Part shown: in pieces, positions 1-5,731 of the stretch
Layout of the letters: each line of letters opens with the position of its first letter
Position numbering within the stretch: position 1 is the first letter of the stretch
Origin: an uncultured Roseburia sp.
Lineage (GTDB): Bacteria > Bacillota > Clostridia > Lachnospirales > Lachnospiraceae
Direction: 5' to 3'
DNA: 9,605 bases
Assembly (NCBI GenBank): GCA_947564765.1
Contig: CANODN010000058.1
Span: 1 to 9,605, forward strand
Translations under genes and position numbers: made by a program
The notes under the pieces: generated by a model
Seen by the model: only the letters and a program-made list of their open reading frames with translations
Database searches by the model: none
What the model was told of the DNA's origin: nothing

Positions 1-52
1 ACCCACGTATCTAGCTTGGAAGGCTAGTGTTCTACCATTGAACTACACCCGC
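1..52 (-). tRNA. tRNA-Gly(TCC), 3' part cut off by window edge
   Basis: Read on the minus strand from 52, the sequence folds as a tRNA. It has a 7-base acceptor 5' strand GCGGGTG, a D arm GTTC/GAAC around AATGGTA, and an anticodon stem CTAGC/GCTAG around the loop CTTCCAA, which gives anticodon TCC (glycine). The T arm has only begun when the window ends, so the 3' T arm and acceptor strand are missing. It lies 5 bases downstream of tRNA-Pro and should be co-transcribed with it from the promoter at 174-202. Confidence 0.94.
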
Positions 53-57
53 GCATA

Positions 58-132
58 TCGGGGTGACAGGATTCGAACCTGCGGCCTCCTGGTCCCAAAC
101 CAGGCGCTCTAGCCAAGCTGAGCCACACCCCG
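58..132 (-). tRNA. tRNA-Pro(TGG)
   Basis: The complete cloverleaf is visible on the minus strand. The acceptor strands CGGGGTG (132-126) and CACCCCG (65-59) pair fully, with discriminator A at 58. The anticodon stem CCTGG/CCAGG encloses TTTGGGA, giving anticodon TGG for proline, and the T loop carries the standard GGTTCGAATCC. The 3' CCA is not encoded, since the next bases on that strand are TAT, so it must be added after transcription. It is the first gene of a tRNA transcript that continues into tRNA-Gly and out of the window. Confidence 0.97.
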
Positions 133-133
133 T

Positions 134-148
134 AGACAATCATTGTCT
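134..148. repeat. Perfect 7-bp dyad in the tRNA leader
   Basis: AGACAAT-C-ATTGTCT is a perfect inverted repeat with a one-base centre. It lies between the tRNA promoter and the 5' end of tRNA-Pro, two bases from the mature tRNA. In the precursor RNA it could form a short hairpin (5-bp stem, 5-base loop) next to the RNase P cleavage point. As DNA it could be a protein site. No function is assigned. Confidence 0.4.
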
Positions 149-173
149 TTAAGATCATCACAACGCAAGTAGT

Positions 174-202
174 ATTATATCGAAATAAAAATAGATTGTC
201 AA
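174..202 (-). promoter_or_regulatory. Consensus sigma-A promoter of the tRNA transcript
   Basis: On the minus strand, TTGACA (202-197) is followed by a 17-base spacer and TATAAT (179-174). Both hexamers and the spacing match consensus exactly. Transcription should start near 167 and run into tRNA-Pro, leaving a leader of about 35 bases. A promoter this strong suits stable RNA genes. Confidence 0.92.
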
Positions 203-309
203 CCTTTTTTTATGTAACTTTACGTAAACTTTTGCAAAATTTTTGTAAATCCACCGCACTCCCTGCCAATTTCATATGTCAAACATCTTTCTTCCTTTAT
301 TTTTATCTA

Positions 310-327
310 TGTCAAAGACTTTTGACA
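310..327. promoter_or_regulatory. Candidate operator of the XRE regulator (TGTCAAA dyad)
   Basis: TGTCAAA (310-316), a GACT spacer and TTTGACA (321-327) form a perfect 7-bp inverted repeat 75 bp upstream of the XRE gene. The right arm contains the only -35-like TTGACA before that gene. A further direct half-site TGTCAAA lies at 277-283, and TGTCAAC overlaps the tRNA -35 box at 197-203. Dyads of this size over a promoter are typical of HTH_3 autoregulators, but binding by the neighbouring protein is an inference. Confidence 0.5.
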
Positions 328-354
328 GCAATTTTTTTCAAAATCCCTTATAAT
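322..354 (+). promoter_or_regulatory. Possible promoter of the XRE gene, spacer too long
   Basis: TTGACA at 322-327 and TATAAT at 349-354 are both perfect hexamers ahead of the XRE gene. They are 21 bp apart, against the usual 16-18. No better -35 sits 16-18 bp before this TATAAT. Either the -10 box works with help from a regulator or a weak -35, or the TTGACA belongs only to the operator. The -10 box is the more believable half. Confidence 0.42.
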
Positions 355-402
355 AATTTTAAATCAGGAGATAGCAAAATAACAAAAAGGAGAACATGAA
401 CT

Positions 403-990
403 ATGGAACTTTCAAACCAAATCAAACATTATCGCAGGAAACTGGAACTGTCCCAGGAAGAGCTTGCCGATCAGGTCTACGTTACCAGACAAACAATTTC
501 CAACTGGGAAACGGGAAAAAGCTGTCCGGATATTCATAGTCTTCTGCTGCTTAGTTCCATTTTTCAAATATCCCTCGACCAACTAATCAAAGGAGATTTA
601 AAAGAAATGAAAGAAACCATCCATGAATACGAATTAAAAAGCTGGAACAAAAGAGGCGGCATCTATGCCATACTGCTTACAGCCAGTATTTTAAGTTTTG
701 TCCCCCTCTTAATCTTTGGAAAAATCTACGGACTGATCCTGTGGATATTACTGTACGCTGTTACTATGGGCTATGCTGTCAAACTGGAACGCTTCAAAAA
801 AGCTCATGATATCCACACTATGAAAGAAATTCTTGCATTTAACGAAGGAAAACGATTGGATGAAATCGAAAAGCAAGTAGAAGCCGGAAAACGTCCTTAT
901 CAAACATTTTTATGCGTTCTGATAACAGGATTCATTACTTTTGCAGTTACTGTACTGCTCTTCTGGCTATTCAAAAATTTTCTCATATAA
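403..990 (+). CDS. XRE-family transcriptional regulator with C-terminal membrane helices
   Basis: This 195-residue protein probably binds DNA at the membrane. Residues 5-61 form an HTH_3 (Cro/CI-type) domain, with the SQEELADQVYVTRQTISNWE helix-turn-helix and the usual ending CPDIHSLLLLSSIFQISLDQ. A charged linker (about 62-85) is followed by hydrophobic segments near 86-106 and 107-126, a charged cytoplasmic-looking stretch (127-166), and a last helix at about 168-193. XRE proteins with such tails are common in clostridia and their signals are mostly unknown. The start at ATG 403 follows AAAGGAG with a 10-base gap. An ATG at 396 is out of frame and too close to that site. The gene stands alone, faces away from the tRNAs and ends 11 bp from the convergent ligase gene. 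Autoregulation through the 310-327 dyad is likely but inferred. Confidence 0.87.
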   Translation: MELSNQIKHYRRKLELSQEELADQVYVTRQTISNWETGKSCPDIHSLLLLSSIFQISLDQLIKGDLKEMKETIHEYELKSWNKRGGIYAILLTASILSFVPLLIFGKIYGLILWILLYAVTMGYAVKLERFKKAHDIHTMKEILAFNEGKRLDEIEKQVEAGKRPYQTFLCVLITGFITFAVTVLLFWLFKNFLI

Positions 991-1001
991 TGCTTCCTAT
1001 C

Positions 1002-2513
1002 CTAATATCTCTTTATCTTCCTCGCCGCCGTTTTTTCAAACTCCTGCTCCCGCACGTTCAGCTTCACAACTTTTTTGTAAGCAGGAACTTCTTTATTATA
1101 ATCATCCAGAATTGTCTGCAAAGCATCCTTCACATCCGCAATCTCCTGTTTTTTTGCATATTCCAAATCCGGGAAAATTTCGGCTTCAATTGCGCCTTCA
1201 CTCTCCCGTACTAAAACCTCCTGAATCAGACGGTGCTTGGAAAGCTTATTCTCGATTTCTTCCGGCGAAACATTTTCTCCGTTCTTTGTAATAATCAGAT
1301 TTTTCTTTCTTCCCGTGAGGAAAATAAATCCGTCCTCATCTACATAGCCCAAATCTCCGGTACGAAGCCAGCCGTCTTCGGTCAGCGACTCTTTCGTCTC
1401 CTCCGGCATCTGATAATAGCCCTGCATCACACTGCTGCCCTTTACCCAAAGCTCTTCGTCTACCACCTTTGCCGCACAGTTGGGCATCAGTTTTCCGACG
1501 GAGCCCGGTTTGCGGTTCCATTCCAGATTGGTACTGATCACCGGAGCACATTCTGTCATACCATAGCCCTGTAATATGGTAATTCCATATTTTTCAAACA
1601 GCGTAATCCATTCCGGATTCAAATATGCGCCGCCGCTGCAAATCGTATGCAGCCGGTCTCCAAACACTTCTTTTTTTACCAGCTCCGGAGGGAGGGCTGC
1701 CGCGTCCTCTAATTTTTTGGCAAAGGATTCAATCATCATCGGCACCATCAGAATCATATCCGGACCGAACAGTTTTATATTTTTGGCCACACGCATCAGA
1801 GAATCGTTAATACAGATAATACTTCCCAGAGAAATTCCCTTTAAAATATCCATGCTCAGACAATAGGCATGATGAATGGGAAGTACGGAAAGGATCACAG
1901 TCCTTGACGGAATCCGCATATCCAGACAGGTCGCATTTTCCGCCAGATTTCGCTGGGTCAGCATAACGCCCTTACTCTTTCCCGTTGTACCAGAGGTAAA
2001 CATAATCGTACACAGATCCTCCGGATTCGCCCAGGCGTCAAAGCCGCCGTCACTTTCCTCCAAAAGACGGTTCATGGAAAGAATTTCATTTTCATGCTCT
2101 TGTTTCTGCATGGAAATGATTTTCTGAAGCTTCGGGCAGTTCTTTTTTGCAAGTGCCGCCACATCCGCCCGGATTTCATCATATACCAGCACAGAAACGT
2201 CGGCCCTCTCCACAAGCTCGCACAGCTCTGCTGCCGGAAGAGCCACATCCAGAGGCACTGCCACACTGCCGCTGTTTACCGTTCCCAGATAGGAAACCAT
2301 CCAGTAATAGGAAGTCATACCCACTATGGCAACGTGTTTTCCCTGCATATCCATTGTTTTTAAGGCGCCGGAAAAGGATTCGCTGTCCCCTCTCAGCTGT
2401 TTATACGTCTTAGATTCGATGTTATCTTTTCCGATTTTATAACGAACGGCATCCTGATCCCCAAACCGTTCACTCGCCTGTACCAATATCTCCCGAATTG
2501 TATTGCAAACCAT
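1002..2513 (-). CDS. AMP-forming acyl/aryl ligase (adenylation enzyme), stand-alone
   Basis: This 503-residue member of the ANL superfamily activates a carboxylic acid with ATP to an acyl-AMP, then passes it to a thiol, here probably the ACP encoded just upstream. The motifs appear in order: P-loop TSGTTGKSKG (173-182), GYGMTECAP (316-324), RTGDLGY (384-390), the hinge GRKKNLIITKNGE (401-413) and the C-terminal KTAARKIKR. In the last, Lys499 is the expected catalytic lysine, and the usual preceding Gly is Arg. All core residues look intact, at about the length of a single ligase with no fused carrier domain. Residue similarity is closest to long-chain fatty-acid ligases, but the substrate cannot be read from motifs. 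ATG 2513 follows a perfect AAGGAGG that begins at the ACP stop codon, so translation is probably coupled. It is the last gene of the operon. Confidence 0.88.
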   Translation of the reverse strand: MVCNTIREILVQASERFGDQDAVRYKIGKDNIESKTYKQLRGDSESFSGALKTMDMQGKHVAIVGMTSYYWMVSYLGTVNSGSVAVPLDVALPAAELCELVERADVSVLVYDEIRADVAALAKKNCPKLQKIISMQKQEHENEILSMNRLLEESDGGFDAWANPEDLCTIMFTSGTTGKSKGVMLTQRNLAENATCLDMRIPSRTVILSVLPIHHAYCLSMDILKGISLGSIICINDSLMRVAKNIKLFGPDMILMVPMMIESFAKKLEDAAALPPELVKKEVFGDRLHTICSGGAYLNPEWITLFEKYGITILQGYGMTECAPVISTNLEWNRKPGSVGKLMPNCAAKVVDEELWVKGSSVMQGYYQMPEETKESLTEDGWLRTGDLGYVDEDGFIFLTGRKKNLIITKNGENVSPEEIENKLSKHRLIQEVLVRESEGAIEAEIFPDLEYAKKQEIADVKDALQTILDDYNKEVPAYKKVVKLNVREQEFEKTAARKIKRY

Positions 2514-2524
2514 ACTTTTCCTCC

Positions 2525-2758
2525 TTAAGCCGTAAGCTTATTCAAATAATCTACTGCTTCCTGCACAGTCCGGATTCCTGCAGCCTCCTGCTGATTTACT
2601 TCCACATCAAATTCTTCCTCAATCTCTCCCAGCATGCTCATAAAGTCAAAGGACGTAAAACCCAGATCCTCCATAAACCGGGACTGGGGTGAAATCGCCT
2701 CCGGTTCCACCTCTACATAATTGACAATGATTTCTTTTAGCTTTTCTAAGATATCCAT
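2525..2758 (-). CDS. Acyl carrier protein (ACP/PCP-like)
   Basis: This 77-residue acidic carrier protein holds acyl groups on a phosphopantetheine arm. The attachment motif is DLGFTSFDFM (31-40), with Ser36 as the modified residue. The usual D-S-L reads T-S-F, so the residue before the serine is Thr and the one after is Phe. The following EIEEEFDVEV is typical of helix II/III in fatty-acid-type ACPs. It has a strong site GGGAGG five to six bases before ATG 2758, begins 10 bp after the condensation gene and ends 11 bp before the ligase gene, so it is almost certainly the shared partner of both. No phosphopantetheinyl transferase gene is in the window, so one must act from elsewhere. A housekeeping fatty-acid ACP is less likely, because no fatty-acid synthesis genes are nearby. 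Confidence 0.9.
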   Translation of the reverse strand: MDILEKLKEIIVNYVEVEPEAISPQSRFMEDLGFTSFDFMSMLGEIEEEFDVEVNQQEAAGIRTVQEAVDYLNKLTA

Positions 2759-2768
2759 ATGTTCCTCC

Positions 2769-4172
2769 CTAAATCAATTTTAATATATCGCCTACGCTAA
2801 GATTCGGATTTTCGATTCCCTTAAACATAATTTTACAAAGATAATAATACAGATATTCCAGCTGTTTTCTACTGACCGCTTTGATCTGATGTTCAAAATT
2901 AAAATCCAGTCCGTTATCCTCCGGGCGATGCATCACCGTCAGATACATTCCCTGGGTCGTAGCCCCGTTGGGATACCATTTCGTCTTATAACGGATATCG
3001 CCAAGCTTATCCAGTCCCTTTTCTTTTAAGGTCATGGGCTGATAGGTTAGAGACATGGGTTCATAGGTGCATCCCGCCGGATTTTGATATACACGCCCCC
3101 GGTGGGCAAAATAAGCCACCGGATCGTAATTGGCATGACGAAACAGCTCATTCTGCTGATCCCGGATTTGAAACAGCGCATCCATAAATTTTGTTTCTTT
3201 CGGAATAATCGTGCGGAACGGGAAGGAATGAATCCTTGTGCCGCCGCATTTCTTCTCTTTTAATGTGGCACGTCTTGCAATCGCCGTATTAATGGAAACG
3301 TCGTCATTGTCGTTTAACTTCTGAAAATAGGTCCGCAGTCCCATGATCAAAAGACAGGCCAGGGAAATATGCCGTTCACTGCAAAAATCCATAAGACGTT
3401 TCGTGGGTTCTCCCTCCAGATGAAAAATATCCAGATCACTTTCTACGGAATCCGAAATATTCACCGCAGCCCGCAGCTTTGGATTTTTATTTCTGTCCCG
3501 TTCCAGCTCCAGCTTTGCCCTTCCGTCAATTCCGTTATAAATCGGCTCTGAGCTTTCAATCAGATTCCGGAAAAATTCCGCATCCTTCTCCTTTGCCTTA
3601 GAACCGGCCTCATAGGCCAGATCCTTCTGCAGCTGTTCGATATAGGAGGACATTTCCTTTGGATAAGGCACGTCTTCATATACCCGGCTGCAGTACAGCT
3701 CAATGATGTCTTTTAAAAAACAGATCATCGACTGGGCGTCCATAATCAAATGGTCTGCCAGAAGATATACGCCGTTAAATCCATCCGGCATATGAATCAT
3801 CACCATACGGCTCATAGGTGAATCTTCCTTAGGAAACGGAACCGCAGTCCATTCCCGCATCGTCTTTTCCGCCTCTTCCATACTTCCCTGGGAAAAATCC
3901 ACAAAGGGAACCTCCTGCTTTACTTCGTCCACCACATACTGATACCAGACGCCTTCCTTATCTTTGGCAAACTGAAGACGCATCGCCTCGCTTCGTTCAT
4001 ATGCCTTTAAAATCGATTCCCGCAAAATATCAAAATCCAGCTCTGCCTCTATGGTCAGGCTTGTTCCGATATTCACAACCGCCTTATTCGGACAGGCATC
4101 CAAATAGAAAAAATGAAATTTCTGTGCTGCAGTAAGAGGATATACTGGATATCCCTTTCTTTTTCTCATCAT
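2769..4172 (-). CDS. Free-standing condensation-domain protein (NRPS C / acyltransferase type)
   Basis: This 467-residue protein has the layout of one NRPS condensation domain, the CoA-dependent acyltransferase fold. Near the N-terminus YPLTAAQKFHF (11-21) matches the C1 motif. The active-site motif HHxxxDG appears as DHLIMDA (140-146), so catalytic His141 and the structural Asp145 are kept, while the first His is Asp and the Gly is Ala. RIHSFPFRTIIP fits the C5 region, and DFNFEHQ near the end fits the late conserved block. The family transfers a carrier- or CoA-bound acyl group to an amine or alcohol; relatives include PapA-type and alcohol acyltransferases. Two adjacent ATGs (4172 and 4169) follow AGGA, and either may be used. 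The gene sits between the hydrolase and the ACP, so an ACP-bound donor is the natural inference. The acceptor is unknown. Confidence 0.82.
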   Translation of the reverse strand: MMRKRKGYPVYPLTAAQKFHFFYLDACPNKAVVNIGTSLTIEAELDFDILRESILKAYERSEAMRLQFAKDKEGVWYQYVVDEVKQEVPFVDFSQGSMEEAEKTMREWTAVPFPKEDSPMSRMVMIHMPDGFNGVYLLADHLIMDAQSMICFLKDIIELYCSRVYEDVPYPKEMSSYIEQLQKDLAYEAGSKAKEKDAEFFRNLIESSEPIYNGIDGRAKLELERDRNKNPKLRAAVNISDSVESDLDIFHLEGEPTKRLMDFCSERHISLACLLIMGLRTYFQKLNDNDDVSINTAIARRATLKEKKCGGTRIHSFPFRTIIPKETKFMDALFQIRDQQNELFRHANYDPVAYFAHRGRVYQNPAGCTYEPMSLTYQPMTLKEKGLDKLGDIRYKTKWYPNGATTQGMYLTVMHRPEDNGLDFNFEHQIKAVSRKQLEYLYYYLCKIMFKGIENPNLSVGDILKLI

Positions 4173-4225
4173 ATTTATTCCTGCTTTCTGATGGCCCGCT
4201 AATCGTTACCGCCAATCCTTTTATT

Positions 4226-5161
4226 TTATAATACTTCCTTCAGCAACAAATCCAGCGCCTCTTCATAACGCTTCGTATCCTTATAGTAACTCTCTCCGTG
4301 GGCCGCTCCTTCCACGATCAGTTTCCACTTCTTTGCCCCACAGCTTTCATACAGCTTTTCACACATCCGGCAGGGGACAAAGGTATCGGCGCTGCCGTGG
4401 ATAAACAGTGTCGGCGTCGTTGATTTTTCCACTTCTCTTGCCGCATTGCATTCATCCATGCCGTAGCCTGCCAGCTTTCTGTTCATCATGTCCGCAATGG
4501 GAATAATGGGAAATGCCGGCAGATGATACATCGAATGGAGTACATGGGTAAACACTTCCTTGGGAGAGGTAAAACCGCAGTCCGAAACCATTCCTTTTAC
4601 CTGATCCGGCAGCTTTAATCCGCTTGTCATCAATACGGTCGCCGCTCCCATGGAAGTTCCATGCAAAATAATCTTACTATCCTCGCCGCAGGCTTTCACC
4701 AGCCATTCGATCCACCGAAGGGCATCCTTTCGATCCAGGCATCCGAAACCGATGTATGTTCCCTCGCTTAATCCGTGTGCCCGTTCGTCCACCAGCAGCA
4801 TGGCAAATCCCCGGTTCAGGTAATAATCCGACAGTGCAATATAATCCTTCATCCCTTCGCTGGTATAACCGTGGAAACAAAGAACAATGCGCTTACTTCC
4901 CTTGTTTGGAAAAAACGTTCCATGCAGCTTTAATCCGTCATCCGACGTAATCCAGACATCCTCCCGGGGCTCGGAAAGAAAATATTCCTTCCGCTTTCCG
5001 ATGAAATCCTTATACTGGCTCCAGTCCGTACCCGCCATTTTCATGGTACGCTCTACCTTTGCCTTATTTCGTTTCATCGTCCTCCGGTAAAAATAAGCCG
5101 ATATCAAAAACTCTGCCGATACAAAAGCTGCAGCTGCTCCTATGATATTCCGTTTCTTCAT
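4226..5161 (-). CDS. Membrane-anchored alpha/beta hydrolase (YqkD-like)
   Basis: This 311-residue serine hydrolase has one N-terminal hydrophobic segment (about residues 6-24, IIGAAAAFVSAEFLISAYF) and a complete catalytic domain. The nucleophile elbow is HGTSMG with Ser170, the acid is Asp259 in HGSADTFVP and the base is His288 in GAAHGE. CFHGY near 95-99 supplies the oxyanion hole. Closest in style are YqkD/BAAT-like esterases, from family memory only. Positive charges flank both sides of the anchor and are denser after it, so a cytoplasmic catalytic domain is at least as likely as an extracellular one. The gene lies 54 bp downstream of the SCP2 gene and 53 bp upstream of the condensation gene. 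In this setting it could hydrolyse or transfer an acyl ester or thioester like a discrete thioesterase, but that role is inferred. The ribosome site before ATG 5161 is weak. Confidence 0.85.
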   Translation of the reverse strand: MKKRNIIGAAAAFVSAEFLISAYFYRRTMKRNKAKVERTMKMAGTDWSQYKDFIGKRKEYFLSEPREDVWITSDDGLKLHGTFFPNKGSKRIVLCFHGYTSEGMKDYIALSDYYLNRGFAMLLVDERAHGLSEGTYIGFGCLDRKDALRWIEWLVKACGEDSKIILHGTSMGAATVLMTSGLKLPDQVKGMVSDCGFTSPKEVFTHVLHSMYHLPAFPIIPIADMMNRKLAGYGMDECNAAREVEKSTTPTLFIHGSADTFVPCRMCEKLYESCGAKKWKLIVEGAAHGESYYKDTKRYEEALDLLLKEVL

Positions 5162-5215
5162 GAATCTCTTCTGACCTCTCTATTGTTTGCTGTTCACGGC
5201 CTCAAATAACGGCCT

Positions 5216-5560
5216 TTATTTTTTCTTTTTCTTCTTTCTGCTGTCAATGATTTCCTTTAATTTCAAAGCTTTCTCAATACTACCTTCTACCTTCAGCTTC
5301 TGTGTCGTAACCGCCCAGATCGGATCTGTCTTTCCCTCTGCGATCTTCATCAGTGTTTCTGCCGTACAGGTAAACATCGCATCTCTGTCATAATATTCAT
5401 AGGGCTCCACATAAAGCTTGCCTTCCTTTGCCTCTACATAGAAGATGCCTTCACCTTCGCCGATAATATTAAACTGGTAAGCCAAGTGCTCCGTAATATT
5501 GGAAATATCCGCATCCATAAACTTTCCTTTTATTTCTGAAAAAAAATCTGCATATGTCAT
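5216..5560 (-). CDS. SCP2 sterol-binding-domain protein, possible lipid carrier
   Basis: This is the first gene of the operon. Its 114 residues form a single SCP2-like domain: an N-terminal helix (TYADFFSEIKGKFM), beta strands with YQFNIIGEGEGIFYV and KLYVEPYEYYDRDAMFTC, and the typical C-terminal TLMKIAEGKTDP and KLKVEGSIEKALKL. SCP2 proteins bind lipids or fatty acyl groups in a hydrophobic tunnel and are usually soluble. The frame stays open to ATG 5596, but GGAGGAG lies 5 bases before ATG 5560, and the longer version would translate through an operator, so 5560 is chosen. The protein ends in Arg plus six Lys, encoded by an A-rich run. That tail may bind acidic lipids or may be a byproduct of a slippery A tract. 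The cargo is unknown. Confidence 0.8.
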   Translation of the reverse strand: MTYADFFSEIKGKFMDADISNITEHLAYQFNIIGEGEGIFYVEAKEGKLYVEPYEYYDRDAMFTCTAETLMKIAEGKTDPIWAVTTQKLKVEGSIEKALKLKEIIDSRKKKKKK

Positions 5561-5565
5561 ATGCT

Positions 5566-5572
5566 CTCCTCC
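5566..5572 (-). promoter_or_regulatory. Ribosome binding site fixing the SCP2 start
   Basis: GGAGGAG on the minus strand ends 5 bases before ATG 5560. It is the only good site near the 5' end of this gene and decides the start at 5560 over the in-frame ATG at 5596. Confidence 0.82.
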
Positions 5573-5582
5573 GTTTCTATTT

Positions 5583-5595
5583 TGACCGTTGGTCA
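5583..5595. promoter_or_regulatory. TetR operator copy 1
   Basis: TGACC-GTT-GGTCA is a perfect 5-bp inverted repeat around a 3-base centre. It lies in the leader of the SCP2 operon, about 10-22 bases past its predicted transcription start, where a bound repressor would block RNA polymerase. It matches copy 2 at every arm base of the core GACC-N3-GGTC, with the centres 44 bp apart, close to four helical turns. Confidence 0.72.
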
Positions 5596-5611
5596 TATTT
5601 TATTTTCATAT

Positions 5612-5640
5612 ACCATAACACCAATTCGACCACTGGTCAA
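5612..5640 (-). promoter_or_regulatory. Predicted promoter of the SCP2-to-ligase operon
   Basis: On the minus strand, TTGACC (5640-5635) is separated by 17 bases from TATGGT (5617-5612). A TG one base before the -10 makes it an extended -10 promoter (TGTTATGGT). The -10 is only fair, but spacing and position fit, with a start near 5605. The -35 box is one arm of operator copy 2, so a bound TetR protein would cover it. Confidence 0.62.
5626..5640. promoter_or_regulatory. TetR operator copy 2
   Basis: TCGACCACTGGTCAA contains GACC-ACT-GGTC, the same core as copy 1, with an outer T/A pair (5626/5640) also matching. It supplies the -35 box of the operon promoter and ends 3 bp before the -35 box of tetR. 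One bound dimer could therefore close both promoters. Confidence 0.75.
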
Positions 5641-5643
5641 GTA

Positions 5644-5672
5644 TTGATTTCAAATTTTTTTTGTGCTATACT
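5644..5672 (+). promoter_or_regulatory. Predicted promoter of the tetR gene, extended -10
   Basis: TTGATT (5644-5649), a 17-base spacer and TATACT (5667-5672) form a good sigma-A promoter, strengthened by TG at 5664-5665 (TGCTATACT). Transcription should start near 5679, leaving a leader of about 53 bases before the ATG. The -35 lies 3 bp from operator copy 2. Confidence 0.75.
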
Positions 5673-5731
5673 CTGCATGTACATTTTTCAGGCATTCATA
5701 TATATTTAGGATTGCCAGAAAGGCGGCAAAT

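Noticed and set aside
219..228. TTTACGTAAA palindrome upstream of the XRE gene
   Set aside because: It is a perfect 10-bp palindrome, but short and AT-rich, with no second copy or link to a promoter. Chance is likely.
322..354. A MerR-type promoter with an over-long spacer
   Set aside because: MerR promoters have 19-20 bp spacers with the dyad between the boxes. Here the spacer is 21 bp, the dyad covers the -35, and the regulator is XRE-type.
196..399. A 67-codon open frame upstream of the XRE gene
   Set aside because: It begins at a TTG inside the tRNA promoter, has no ribosome site, and has a low-complexity AT-rich translation. The region is better read as promoter and operator DNA.
912..1291. 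Plus-strand open frames across the XRE/ligase junction
   Set aside because: They lie antisense to the well-supported ligase gene, lack ribosome sites and show no recognisable domain.
5162..5215. Repeated GGCCGT between the SCP2 and hydrolase genes, as a possible terminator or attenuator
   Set aside because: The stem would be only GGCC pairing with itself (4 bp), and no T run follows on the minus strand. The copies are a short direct repeat.
5561..5596. A 12-residue N-terminal extension of the SCP2 protein
   Set aside because: It would translate through operator copy 1 and the GGAGGAG site. The start at 5560 has ideal spacing.
5663..5731. A longer TetR start at 5663
   Set aside because: The codon falls between the predicted -35 and -10 boxes and has no ribosome site. 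ATG 5732 has AAGGCGG at 5 bases.
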